From positions 1-23,773 of IMG/VR virus record IMGVR_UViG_3300026455_000060: a DNA stretch of 23,773 nt; one strand, given 5' to 3'. Within the stretch, counting starts at the first letter, position 1; each line of letters starts with the position of its first letter. A program made the translations under genes and the position numbers. A model generated the notes under the pieces. It ran no database searches, was not told the origin of the DNA, and worked only from the letters and a program-made list of their open reading frames with translations. Origin of the DNA: a virus. This document shows, piece after piece, positions 1 to 9,300 of this stretch.

Positions 1-34
1 GCAAGTCCTCAATATCAACTTGGCGATAACCCCT

Positions 35-514
35 ATGCCGAAGAAAGCCCGAACCCCCGCCCCTACCCCGCCACCGGCCCCGGCTGCCGCCGTTACCGCC
101 CCCGTGGCCCCGGTAGCCGCCCCCCCGGCCCCTTCCCCCGTTGAAAAAAAGGGACCGGCAAACAAGCACGCACCGACCCCCCAAACCCGGAACCTCGTGG
201 AACTGGCGATGCTCAACGACATGACACACGAGCAGACGGCGCAGCTGGTGGGGATCGACGCCAAGACACTCCGGGTCCACTACGCCGACGAACTGGAGCA
301 AGGGAAGCTCCGGATGTTGTCCCGCGTCTCCGCGAACCTGTATCGGATCGCGTCGCAGCAGCAGGACATCAAGGCGGCGCTCACGGCGTCGATATTCCTG
401 CTCAAGTCGAAGGGCGGTTACAACGACCGCGCTGCCGAGGCGACCGCGGTGATGGAGTCCGCGGGACCGGTCCGCTTCACCCTGCGATTGGGCGACCGCC
501 CGATGGTTAACTGA
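35..514 (+). CDS. Terminase small subunit-like protein
   Basis: Probable small terminase, which recognises phage DNA and hands it to the large terminase at the start of packaging. The first ~45 residues are a low-complexity Pro/Ala tail. A helix-turn-helix-like stretch follows at about residues 62-91 (from DMTHEQTAQLVGIDAKTLRV), of the kind small terminases use to bind DNA. The last ~40 residues are less structured. The ATG at 35 is preferred; a TTG at 20 in the same frame would add five residues, and neither has a clear ribosome-binding site. The frame might continue upstream of the window. The stop overlaps the large terminase start by one base (TGATG), which supports the role. The assignment rests on the HTH and the position, because small terminases have little sequence conservation. 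Confidence 0.7.
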   Translation: MPKKARTPAPTPPPAPAAAVTAPVAPVAAPPAPSPVEKKGPANKHAPTPQTRNLVELAMLNDMTHEQTAQLVGIDAKTLRVHYADELEQGKLRMLSRVSANLYRIASQQQDIKAALTASIFLLKSKGGYNDRAAEATAVMESAGPVRFTLRLGDRPMVN

Positions 515-1788
515 TGGGCGCGGCGCGGAAGCTAGAACCCATTCAAGGCGAGTACATCCGTCCGTGGCTGTACGACGCACAAGAGCGGGCGATCTTCTGC
601 GCGGCGCGATACGGCGTGGTCGAGGCCAGCACCAAGGCGGGCAAGACCGTCGGCTGCATGGCGTGGCTGGTCGAGCAGGCGGTCCTCAACGGCGGCATGA
701 ACCGCAACTTCTGGTGGGTGGCCCCGGTATATCCGCAGGCCAAGATCGCCTTTCGGCGCATCAAGGCGGGATTGCCCGTCGGTAGTTATCTTGCAAACGA
801 GTCCGAACTCACCATCCGTTTGCTCGCGCCTATGTCCACGATCTGGTTCAAGACCGCAGAAAAGCCAGACAACCTCTACGGTGAAGACGTCTACGCCGCC
901 GTCATTGACGAGGCGTCGCGCTGCCGGGAGGACTCGTGGATTGCCGTCCGCTCCACCCTGACCGCGACCAAGGGTCCGGTCCGGATCATCGGAAACGTAA
1001 AGGGCCGCACGAACTGGCACTACCGGATCGCACGGCGGGCCGAGTCCGGCGACGCGGGCTACCACTACGCCAAGCTGACGGCCTACGACGCCGTGGCTGG
1101 CGGGGTGCTGGACGCCGCAGAGGTCGAGGACGCCAAGCGCATCCTCCCCGAGGCGGTGTTCAAGGAGCTATACCTCGCCGAACCGTCGGACGACCAAGGG
1201 AACCCATTCGGGATTCACCACATCGCGGGCTGCGTCGGAACGATCTCCGAGGACCGGCCCGTCGCGGTGGGCATCGACCTCGCCAAGTCGCATGACTGGA
1301 CCGTGGTCGTTGGGCTAGATCGCCGCGGCGCGGTCTGCGGGTTTGAGCGTTGGCAGGGAACGTGGGAAACGACCGAGGGACGTATCTTGTCCCTTATCGG
1401 AAACGTGCCGACACTGGTAGACTCCACGGGTGTAGGCGACCCCATTGTCGAGCGCCTGCAGTCCAAGCGACACAACGTCAGCGGCTTCAAATTCACCTCG
1501 CAGTCGAAGCAGCAGCTGATGGAGGGGCTAGTCCTCGCCATCCAGCAACGTCAGCTTCGCATCCCCGACGGGATTCTCCGGTCGGAACTGGAAAGCTTTG
1601 AGTACAGGTACACCCGTACCGGCGCGACCTACAACGCACCGGAAGGGCTACACGACGACTGCGTCGTGGCGTTGGCACTTGCGTGGCAACAGTACCGCGC
1701 TGCTGCGCCCGATTTGGCGTATGCGCGTCCAGACGGCCTGTCACGGATCAGTCCGTGGGTCAGCGCCGATGAGCGAGGAGAATACTGA
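514..1788 (+). CDS. terL: Terminase large subunit (packaging ATPase/nuclease)
   Basis: Motor that pumps DNA into the prohead and cuts the concatemer. The N-terminal ATPase has a Walker A-like ASTKAGKT at residues 38-45 and a Walker B VIDEAS at 130-135 with catalytic E133. The C-terminal RNase H-like nuclease shows the acidic residues expected of the family: D255 in GIDLAKSHDW, D303 in LVDSTGVGDP, and D381/D382 in LHDDCVVALALAW, the last being a typical terminase ending. The length (424 aa) fits the compact Terminase_6/GTA-like branch. The start overlaps the previous stop by one base and lacks a strong Shine-Dalgarno, so translational coupling is likely. Its own stop overlaps the portal start by one base. 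The identification is firm; the subfamily is inferred. Confidence 0.95.
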   Translation: MGAARKLEPIQGEYIRPWLYDAQERAIFCAARYGVVEASTKAGKTVGCMAWLVEQAVLNGGMNRNFWWVAPVYPQAKIAFRRIKAGLPVGSYLANESELTIRLLAPMSTIWFKTAEKPDNLYGEDVYAAVIDEASRCREDSWIAVRSTLTATKGPVRIIGNVKGRTNWHYRIARRAESGDAGYHYAKLTAYDAVAGGVLDAAEVEDAKRILPEAVFKELYLAEPSDDQGNPFGIHHIAGCVGTISEDRPVAVGIDLAKSHDWTVVVGLDRRGAVCGFERWQGTWETTEGRILSLIGNVPTLVDSTGVGDPIVERLQSKRHNVSGFKFTSQSKQQLMEGLVLAIQQRQLRIPDGILRSELESFEYRYTRTGATYNAPEGLHDDCVVALALAWQQYRAAAPDLAYARPDGLSRISPWVSADERGEY

Positions 1789-3188
1789 TGGCAGAAGAAA
1801 ACCGAGAACCGCTGAAGTACGACCCGAGTGTCATCGGCACGTCGGGTCTGCGTGCGTACGGCGGGTATGTCCAAGAGGAGGCCGAGCGCGACCTGCGCGG
1901 TCTCAACGGCTCGCGCATCTACCGCGAGATGGCTGACAACGATCCGATTGTCGGCGCGGTGCTGTTCGCAATCACGATGCTGATAAGACAGGTCGAGTGG
2001 CGCGTGCAGGCAACCGACGACTCGCCGGAGGCCGAAGGCGCGAAGCAGTTCGTCGAGGAGGTCATGCACGACATGAGCGTGTCGTGGAACTCCGTCATCA
2101 CCGAGGTCTGCTCGATGTTCACCTACGGCTATGCGCCGATGGAGATCATCTGGAAGCGTCGCCTCGGCTCGGACTCGACGGACCCGACCGGACGTAGCGT
2201 CTACAACGACCGCAAGATTGGTATCCGGTCGCTGTCGCTCCGTGCCCAGAACACGATCCCCAAGTGGGAGATGGACAAGGACGACGGCAGCATCGTCGGT
2301 CTCTGGCAGCAGCCGTACGACCGCGGCATGGTCTGCATCCCTATCGAAAAGCTGCTGCTGTTCCGCACCTCCGAGGAGCGCAACAACCCGGAGGGCCGCA
2401 GCGTGCTACGCAACGCGTACCGCCCGTGGTTCTTCAAAAAGCGCATCGAAGAGGTCGAGGCGATTGGCTTGGAGCGCGATCTCGCAGGTCTGCCGATTGC
2501 CTACATCCCGTCCAACTACCTGATGCAGGGCGCGGACAAGCTCGACCGGCAGGTCGCCGAGGAATACAAGCGGCTGATCCGCAGCATCAAGCGCGACACG
2601 CACGAAGGCTTGGTCCTTCCGTCGACGCGTGATAGCAGCGGGAACCTGATGTTCGAAATCAAACTGCTGTCGACGGGCGGCTCCCGCCAGTTCGACACCA
2701 GCAAAGTCATCGAACGCTACAACAAGGCGATTGCGACCAGCGTCCTCGCTGATTTCATTTTCCTTGGGCAGGGATCGACAGGCAGTTTCGCGCTGTCGTC
2801 GAACAAGACAGAAATCTTCGCCACCGCAGTCGGCGCGTACACCAAAGGCATCGCCGAGGTGTTCAACCGTCACCTGCTGCCGCGGCTCTGGAAGCTCAAC
2901 GGGATGGACCACGAGGTCATGCCGTCGCTGGTCCCGGGCGATCTGGAAAAGCCGGACCTGACTGCGCTGGGCGAGTTTGTCAGCAAGCTCACTGCGTCGG
3001 GCGCAACGCTGTTCCCCGACCGCGAACTAGAGAACCACCTGCGGCAGGCGGCTGGCTTGCCGCTCGCCCCAGAGGAATCTATGGGCGACGACTTCGTGCC
3101 AGATATGGAAGCGACGCCGACCGACGAGCAGGCGACGCCTGTCGTGCCGGAGGCGCTGCCTACCGACGGGGAGAACAGCAATGGCTGA
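1788..3188 (+). CDS. Portal protein (DUF935 / Mu gp29-like)
   Basis: Dodecameric ring at one capsid vertex through which DNA enters and leaves. The N-terminal half matches the DUF935 pattern, with IYREMADNDPIVGAVLFAIT followed by a VEWRV segment. Later come stem/wing-type helices and a Ser-rich GSFALSSNKTEIFATAVGAY region near residues 325-345. The C-terminal ~40 residues are acidic and Pro-rich, probably disordered. The length of 466 aa is normal for the family. AGGAG lies seven bases before the ATG. The gene follows terL with a one-base overlap and runs eight bases into the next gene. No protease, scaffold or MuF gene follows immediately, which is unusual; MuF is at 16998. Confidence 0.88.
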   Translation: MAEENREPLKYDPSVIGTSGLRAYGGYVQEEAERDLRGLNGSRIYREMADNDPIVGAVLFAITMLIRQVEWRVQATDDSPEAEGAKQFVEEVMHDMSVSWNSVITEVCSMFTYGYAPMEIIWKRRLGSDSTDPTGRSVYNDRKIGIRSLSLRAQNTIPKWEMDKDDGSIVGLWQQPYDRGMVCIPIEKLLLFRTSEERNNPEGRSVLRNAYRPWFFKKRIEEVEAIGLERDLAGLPIAYIPSNYLMQGADKLDRQVAEEYKRLIRSIKRDTHEGLVLPSTRDSSGNLMFEIKLLSTGGSRQFDTSKVIERYNKAIATSVLADFIFLGQGSTGSFALSSNKTEIFATAVGAYTKGIAEVFNRHLLPRLWKLNGMDHEVMPSLVPGDLEKPDLTALGEFVSKLTASGATLFPDRELENHLRQAAGLPLAPEESMGDDFVPDMEATPTDEQATPVVPEALPTDGENSNG

Positions 3189-3513
3189 AGAAATCAAACT
3201 CGTGCGTGGCGATAACCGCCCGTACATCAAACTCACGCTCACCAAGTCAGACGGGACAGCTCTCGACGTAAGCGACGCAGACACCACCGTGTCCATCCAC
3301 TTCCGCAGCGTGACAGCGGAGGCGGTGCTAACCACCATCCCTGTCACCAAACTGAACGGAGGTGCGAGCGGCGAAGTGATGTTCAACTTTCCGGGGGCCA
3401 CGCTGAACGTCGACCCGGGGTATTACGAAGGCGAAGTAGAAATCAACTTCGACGGCGAAAAGCAGACGCTCTACGACCGGCTGAAGTTCCTTGTCCGTGA
3501 ACAAATTGCTTAA
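3181..3513 (+). CDS. BppU N-terminal-like virion protein
   Basis: A 110-residue protein predicted to be almost all beta strand. It opens KLVRGDNRPYIKLTLTKSDG, has central DADTTVSIHFRSV, and ends with a GYYEGEVEINFDG segment followed by LYDRLKFLVRE. This pattern resembles the N-terminal domain of phage baseplate upper protein BppU, an Ig-like domain that anchors host-binding parts to the virion. Here it stands alone rather than fused to a receptor-binding region. GGGGAG sits seven bases before the ATG, and the start lies inside the last codons of the portal gene. It is probably an adaptor or decoration protein. The family call is by motif reading only. Confidence 0.6.
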   Translation: MAEEIKLVRGDNRPYIKLTLTKSDGTALDVSDADTTVSIHFRSVTAEAVLTTIPVTKLNGGASGEVMFNFPGATLNVDPGYYEGEVEINFDGEKQTLYDRLKFLVREQIA

Positions 3514-3525
3514 GGAGAAACAACC

Positions 3526-3963
3526 ATGGCTGCAATGACCGACTATCTTGAGAACAAGCTGATCGACCAGCTGTTCCGCGGGCAGGCGTACACCTTCCCG
3601 GCTGGCCTCCACGTTGGGCTGCTCACCGCGGCTCCGTCCGACACGGGCGGTGGCACCGAGGTGTCTGGCAACGCCTATGCGCGTCAAGACCTCGCCCCGT
3701 CGCTTACCAACTGGGCGGGCACGCAGGCCGCTGCTTCGACGACTGCGTCGTCCGGAACGAGCGGCACCACGAGCAACAACGTGGCGATCACGTTTCCGAC
3801 TCCGACGGCCTCGTGGGGTACGGTGACGCACTTCGGCGTGTGGGACGCGTCGACGAGCGGCAACCTGCTGGTCTACGGTGCGCTCAACATCGCCAAGACG
3901 ATCAACCAAGGCGACACCGTCACCTTCCCGATCTCGTCGCTGTCGTTCCAGATCGACAACTAA
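3526..3963 (+). CDS. Small virion/tail-tip protein, conserved phage type
   Basis: A 145-residue protein beginning with a short helix (YLENKLIDQLFRGQ), then a beta-rich body with LHVGLLTAAPSDTGGGTEV, the GNAYARQ motif and a Ser/Thr/Gly-rich middle. It ends VTFPISSLSFQIDN. Proteins with this layout are common beside tail-fibre genes in environmental phages and are usually called structural or tail-fibre-associated; I know no proven function. A strong AAGGAG precedes the ATG. It lies 12 bases after the BppU-like gene and 21 bases before the Ala-rich repeat gene, inside the host-contact cluster. The short, glycine-rich sheet could form a trimeric knob. Confidence 0.6.
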   Translation: MAAMTDYLENKLIDQLFRGQAYTFPAGLHVGLLTAAPSDTGGGTEVSGNAYARQDLAPSLTNWAGTQAAASTTASSGTSGTTSNNVAITFPTPTASWGTVTHFGVWDASTSGNLLVYGALNIAKTINQGDTVTFPISSLSFQIDN

Positions 3964-3984
3964 TCGGGCGCGGGGGCCGCGGGC

Positions 3985-6351
3985 GTGGCGGTATTTAATA
4001 CCCCGGTCCTCAACCAAGCCGTACTCAACGGCTCGGCTGGGGAGGTTCATGCGCTCGCGGCCTCCGTCTCGGGGGTCGCGGGTGCTTCCGCGTCCCTATC
4101 GAAAACTGCTCGGCTAGCCAGCACCGCCACCGGCGTTGCATCAGCGTCTGCTGGGCTGGCAGTCAGCAAGCCGCTCGGCGCATCCTTCGCTGCGCTGGCG
4201 ACATCTACCGCGATCACCAGCGTCGCGTACCGCATCGCCTCGACGGCGACCGCCGTCGCAAGTACGACGGCTGGGCTGACGCGTGCGGCAAACCTTGGTG
4301 CGACCGGCTTTGGCCTTGCCACCGCCACCAACACCTCCGTTGCCCTGTCTGTGCCACTCGGTGGCACGGGCGCAGCGCTCGCTGGCGTTACCGTCCCGCT
4401 TTCGGTCACCAAGGGGCTGGCTGCGGCGGTTAGCAGCGCAGCGACGGCGGCTGGCAACACGAGCCAGACCGCTCCGCTCATGGCGGGCGTCGCCGCGATC
4501 AGTACGGCTGGCAACGCTACGCTCGACAAGACGGCCCCGCTCGCAGGCAGCCTCTCGGCGTCGGCGACAAGCAGCACCTCGACCGACGTCTCCAAGCCGC
4601 TCGCGGACTCCGCGATTGCCACCGCAACAGCAACGGGCAACATCACCGTTGCGTTCGTCGCAGATGCGAACGCTGCGGCAACGGCAACCGCCTCGGTTAG
4701 CGCCACCCTCGACAAGCCACTCGGTGCGTCGGTATCCGGCGACTGCTTGGCCTCGACCGGCAGCGCGATCACGAAGCCGCTCGGGTGCGGTGCGACGGCG
4801 GTTGCCAGCGTCAATGTCGACCTTGCTCATGCCCTGTACGCCAGCGGCGTAGCCATCTCCTCGGCAAGCGCCTCGGCGGGTATCACCAAGCCCGCAGAAG
4901 GCGCAACGCAGGCCGAGGCTGCGGCTACGGCTACCCTTGCCCTTACCAAGCCCGTGGATGCGGCTGTTGGGGCTACAGCGGCGGCTACAGCGGCCCCGGT
5001 GGTCGCCTATATCGTCGAGGGCGCGGCGGTGGCGGCGGTGGCGGCTACGGCTGGCCTTGCCAAGACCGCCGTGCTGGGCGGTGCATCGGCGGCGGCGGCG
5101 TCGGGCGATGGCTCGCTCCAGTTCCTGATCCCGATTGAGGGCGCTGCGGTCGCGCAGGCAACGGCGACGGCTGACCTCGCCAAGTCCGCGAATCTCACCG
5201 TCACCGGCGTCGGCGCTGTTGCCAACGCTGGGCAGGCCGACCTCGCCGTTACCAAGCTCATCGGGGTGGCGTCGCAGGCGCGTAGCGCTGCAACGGCCTT
5301 CACCTCCGTCGCCTACGTCGTCGCAGGCACGAACAACGCAGACAGCAGCGGCGCAGCTGGGCTAGCGGTTACCAAGAACATCGGCACGGCGGCGGCAGCT
5401 ACCGCGACCGCCATAGTATCGCCAGCCGTTAGTAAGCCGCTCGGTGGCGCGTCATACGCAACGCAGACCGCTACAGGCGTCACCTCGGTCGCCTACATCG
5501 TCGGGAGCAACTCGACGGCGCAGGCGGCGTCGCAGGCAGGACTTGGCGTCACCAAGAACATCGGCACCACGGTCGCCGCTACCTCGTCCTCGACTGGCGC
5601 TCCGCTGGTCGACTTCGTGTTGGCGACCACGGCAAGCGCGTCGTCGAACGGCTACGGCCTGCTGTTCCTCAACGTCCCGCTCGGCGCGTTCGGCGTCGGT
5701 CGGGCCGAGTCGACCGCCGGTGCCGATGTCACCAAGATCATCGGCGCGTCGGGCATCGCGTCGGTTAGCACCTCTGCTGCTGCACTCGGCCTGACGGTCA
5801 ACATGACTGCCAGCGCCACCGCCGGGGTCACCCCGGGCGCGTCGGCAGAGATGGCGCTGACCAAGAACATGGGCGCGGTATCGCAGGCCGACCCGGATGC
5901 ATTGGGCGGCGTGGATGTGGTCAAGCCGCTCGACGGCCTTGGCGCAGCGAACGCCGACACCTACGCCGAAACGTCGGTGGCCTACGTCGTCGACGGCATC
6001 GCCTACGCGCAGGCCGACGGCAACGGCGGTATCACGCTCACGATACCGCTTGGTGCAGACACCGCGGTCTACAACTACGGCTTCGCATCGGTCGACACGA
6101 CGCTCGCGCTCACGGTCAACCTTGAGGCGGCTGCTGTCGCGCAGATGACCGTCGCCAATGCGCGTCTCAAGAGGATAATTTTCGGAGAATTCAGCGCGAC
6201 GGCCTCGGTTATGGACGCCGCTGCCCTGTCCGCGGTTGCCGATGTCGGCTATACCGTCTACGTGCAGGGCGTCGTGTACGCAGCCACGGTTGATGGCATC
6301 ACGGTGCAAGCAGAGATCATGGACGCTTACGAACTGAAGAGGGCTGCGTAA
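3985..6351 (+). CDS. Ala-rich repeat protein, probable fibrous virion component
   Basis: A 788-residue protein made almost entirely of degenerate repeats of about 20 residues. Repeat signatures include LxVTKPLGAxxxAxATATA, SVAYIVxG and VTKNIGT. Composition is dominated by Ala, Thr, Ser, Val and Gly, with almost no Cys, Trp or His. Small and hydrophobic residues tend to alternate, suggesting a beta-solenoid or trimeric beta stalk. The first ~20 residues (MAVFNTPVLNQAVLNGSAGE) are not repetitive and may be an attachment segment; the last ~70 are also less regular. The start is GTG with no clear ribosome-binding site, so read-on from the gene 21 bases upstream is likely. The stop overlaps the tail fibre start by one base. 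I cannot assign a family. A structural role is inferred from position and repeats. Confidence 0.65.
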   Translation: MAVFNTPVLNQAVLNGSAGEVHALAASVSGVAGASASLSKTARLASTATGVASASAGLAVSKPLGASFAALATSTAITSVAYRIASTATAVASTTAGLTRAANLGATGFGLATATNTSVALSVPLGGTGAALAGVTVPLSVTKGLAAAVSSAATAAGNTSQTAPLMAGVAAISTAGNATLDKTAPLAGSLSASATSSTSTDVSKPLADSAIATATATGNITVAFVADANAAATATASVSATLDKPLGASVSGDCLASTGSAITKPLGCGATAVASVNVDLAHALYASGVAISSASASAGITKPAEGATQAEAAATATLALTKPVDAAVGATAAATAAPVVAYIVEGAAVAAVAATAGLAKTAVLGGASAAAASGDGSLQFLIPIEGAAVAQATATADLAKSANLTVTGVGAVANAGQADLAVTKLIGVASQARSAATAFTSVAYVVAGTNNADSSGAAGLAVTKNIGTAAAATATAIVSPAVSKPLGGASYATQTATGVTSVAYIVGSNSTAQAASQAGLGVTKNIGTTVAATSSSTGAPLVDFVLATTASASSNGYGLLFLNVPLGAFGVGRAESTAGADVTKIIGASGIASVSTSAAALGLTVNMTASATAGVTPGASAEMALTKNMGAVSQADPDALGGVDVVKPLDGLGAANADTYAETSVAYVVDGIAYAQADGNGGITLTIPLGADTAVYNYGFASVDTTLALTVNLEAAAVAQMTVANARLKRIIFGEFSATASVMDAAALSAVADVGYTVYVQGVVYAATVDGITVQAEIMDAYELKRAA

Positions 6352-9300
6352 TGGCAATCCTGTATAAAAACAACGCGGTGTCGGCGCTGGCGAGTAGCAT
6401 CACCAACGTCGCCACGTCGATGTCCGTCACCGCCGGTCAGGGAGCGCTGTTCCCGACGATCTCCGGCTCGGACTACTTCTACGTCACGATCATCTCGTTC
6501 AGCAATCCAAGCTCCTACGAGATCGTGAAGGTCACGGCGCGGTCGACAGACACGTTCACCATCGTTCGCGCACAGGACGGCACAACCGCCGCGGCGTGGT
6601 CTGCGAATGATCGCGTCGAGCTTCGCATTACCAACGCATTACTTTCGGACGCGCTCGGCGAGCGTGCGCTAGTCGGCGGCACCAACGCGACTGGAACGTG
6701 GCCTATCGGCGTCACGGGAAACGCTGGCACAGCAACGACGCTCGCAACGGGCCGCACGATTGCCTTAACGGGAGACGTTACAGGCACCAGCGGCACGTTC
6801 AATGGTTCTGCGAACCTGTCGTTCGCCACGACGCTCGCCAACAGCGGAGTCACGGCTGGCACCTACACGAAGGTGACTGTCGACGCGAAAGGTCGCGTCA
6901 CGACTGGCGCGTCACTTGCGTCCGGCGATCTGCCGACGTACACCGGCACCCTCACCTCGTCGCAAGTCACGACCGCTCTCGGCTACACGCCGTTGTCCAA
7001 CGCCACGAGCTACCTGCCGCTCACCGGCGGCACGCTGTCCGGTGCTTTATACGGCAACGTCTTGTATGACAACAGCTATCGCGCCATGTCCGCTGTTGCG
7101 ATGGATATGCCGCGCAACATCGGAGCGTCCACCAATCTCAGCACAGACCTTGAGGCGGGTGGCGCGTACAGCAGCTACGGCTCTGCCAACACAAGCTGGG
7201 ACGCTCCATTTTCATACGGCGGTGTAATCGGGCTGGCGTTCGGTAGCGGGATTCGCGCCCAACTTGGGTTCGATATTCGGCACAACAACTCGGACTACGG
7301 AAACCTCTGGATTCGCACCAAGAACAATCTTGGGTATTCCACTTGGAGAACCGTATTGCACTCCGGCAACTACGGCAGCTACTCGCCGTCGTTGACGGGA
7401 AGCGGTGCCAGCGGAACGTGGGGCATCAGCGTTTCCGGTAACGCCGCAACGACGTCACAGCGCAATTTCAGCGGCGACATTTCTGCTACCGGTCAGGGGC
7501 GCTTCACCGGTTGGTACAACGGCAACGCGGCGACGGGACAGGCGGCAGAGATCGGAATGTCTGCTGGTCAGGGCTACATCTTCGTTTACAACCGCGATAC
7601 GTCGACTTACGGCACGCTGAATGTCGCGGCAAGCAGCGCAAACCTTCAGTTTTCGGGCAGCACGATCAACGCCACCTCGGGCGCGTTGCAGCAGGGCGGC
7701 AACCAAGTTCTCCACGCCGGTAACTACACGAGCTACTCGCCTTCCCTGACTGGCTCCGGTGCAAGTGGTACGTGGGGCATCTCCATCACGGGTAACGCCG
7801 CTACCGCGACGTCCGCTACCGACAGCACAAAACTGCCGTTAAGCGGCGGTCAACTCACGGGGCAGGTCGAGTTCCGTTCCGCGAACCAGCTGACGTTCAG
7901 CGATGGCGCGAACACGATGCGCGGGTTCATCAAGAGCCTCGCCAACACCGGCACCGGGGCTGCCGGACTTGTCATTGCGACGTCTGGCGGCGAGTCCATC
8001 GTCTTTAAGGACGGCAACGCCGACTCCGGTGACATCAACTTTGTCATTCGTGGCGATGGGGTACTCCTCCAAGGCGGCTCCAATACGCTGCTTCATGCTG
8101 GTAACTACAGCAGCTATGCACTCCCCATAAGTGGCGGGACGTTGACGGGCAACCTTTCGTTTTCCGCATCCAACCCGTCGATTACCTCCGGCGGCAGCTA
8201 CATCACGATCCCGAATGGCGCGTACTTCAGCGGCGGGACGGTGTACGTCAGCAATCAGATGCAGATTCGTGGGGGACTTGCGAACGACGTCGCATCGGAA
8301 CTCGTCTTTAACGGCGGCACCTCTGGCATAACCAGAGCGACCGGTGTTCTGCGTGTTGAAGGAAGCGCTATTCGCCAAGGAAATAACCTTGCTCGCCCAA
8401 TCGTCAACTGGAGTGCAGGCGGCGCATCAAGCGGCATGGTGATCTTCAAGTTGCCGGGAGGCTCTGGCAACTACGGCATGGTTCACATGGTGTTTGACAT
8501 CTACGAGTACGACTCGCCGAGAGTGGCGACCGTAATCGTCGGCGGTCATAACTGGAGTGGCAATTGGTACAACACCGCGTGCAATGTCCTTGGCTACACC
8601 GACAAGCAAATCCGTCTTGGATTTAAGGACGGTCAGTACTGCGTAGTATTTGGTACGTCCGGATCATCGTGGTCGTACGGCACCATTGTGCTTCGCAAAA
8701 TCCACAATGGTGGGTTCTATGACAACGTCATGGACTTGGGCGGCTCATACACCGCCGCGCAGACGACCACCGAGTCCTTTAGCGCAGTCACCGGAGACCT
8801 GCGGGCAACAAGGTCACCGGCATCTCACGAAGTGTGGGGCATCCTTTACGGATACAACAGCGTTCGCTCCAACATCTTCTACGATACGGACAACACCGGT
8901 TACTACTGCGACCCAGCCTCGTCATCCCGTCTCAGCACCATTTATTGCGGCGACGTTTACAACGACCTCGGCGGCTGGTTTCGCAACTACGGCGCGACAG
9001 GTATTTACAACCAGTCGTACGGAAATCACTTTTACTCGGATTCCGGTAACTACTGGAACGTCTCATTGGGCGGTAATTCAAACGGTGGCATCCGGTTCCG
9101 CGATAACCACGCGGGGACGATTCGCGGCTATGTGTACGCCGATACCGGCAACAACATAGGCTTTCTGAACTCAAGCGGAAGCTGGCGTGCGCGAGTCGTT
9201 GGCGATGACTACTTCCTCGTCGAAGGGTCCTCTGTTCGTGCGCCGATCTTCTACGACAGCAACGACACTGGTTACTACGCAGACCCGAATAGCACCAGTG

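Noticed and set aside
3990-4002. Perfect palindrome GGTATTTAATACC near the start of the Ala-rich gene
   Set aside because: It lies within coding sequence (VFNT), has short arms with one central base, and no related copy was noticed; chance is likely.
3328-4050. Minus-strand frame across three plus-strand genes
   Set aside because: It is Arg-rich without motifs and crosses several supported gene boundaries.
5452-6357. Minus-strand frame opposite the Ala-rich repeat gene
   Set aside because: The plus-strand repeats explain the lack of stops; the translated product is Arg/Gly-rich with no recognisable feature.
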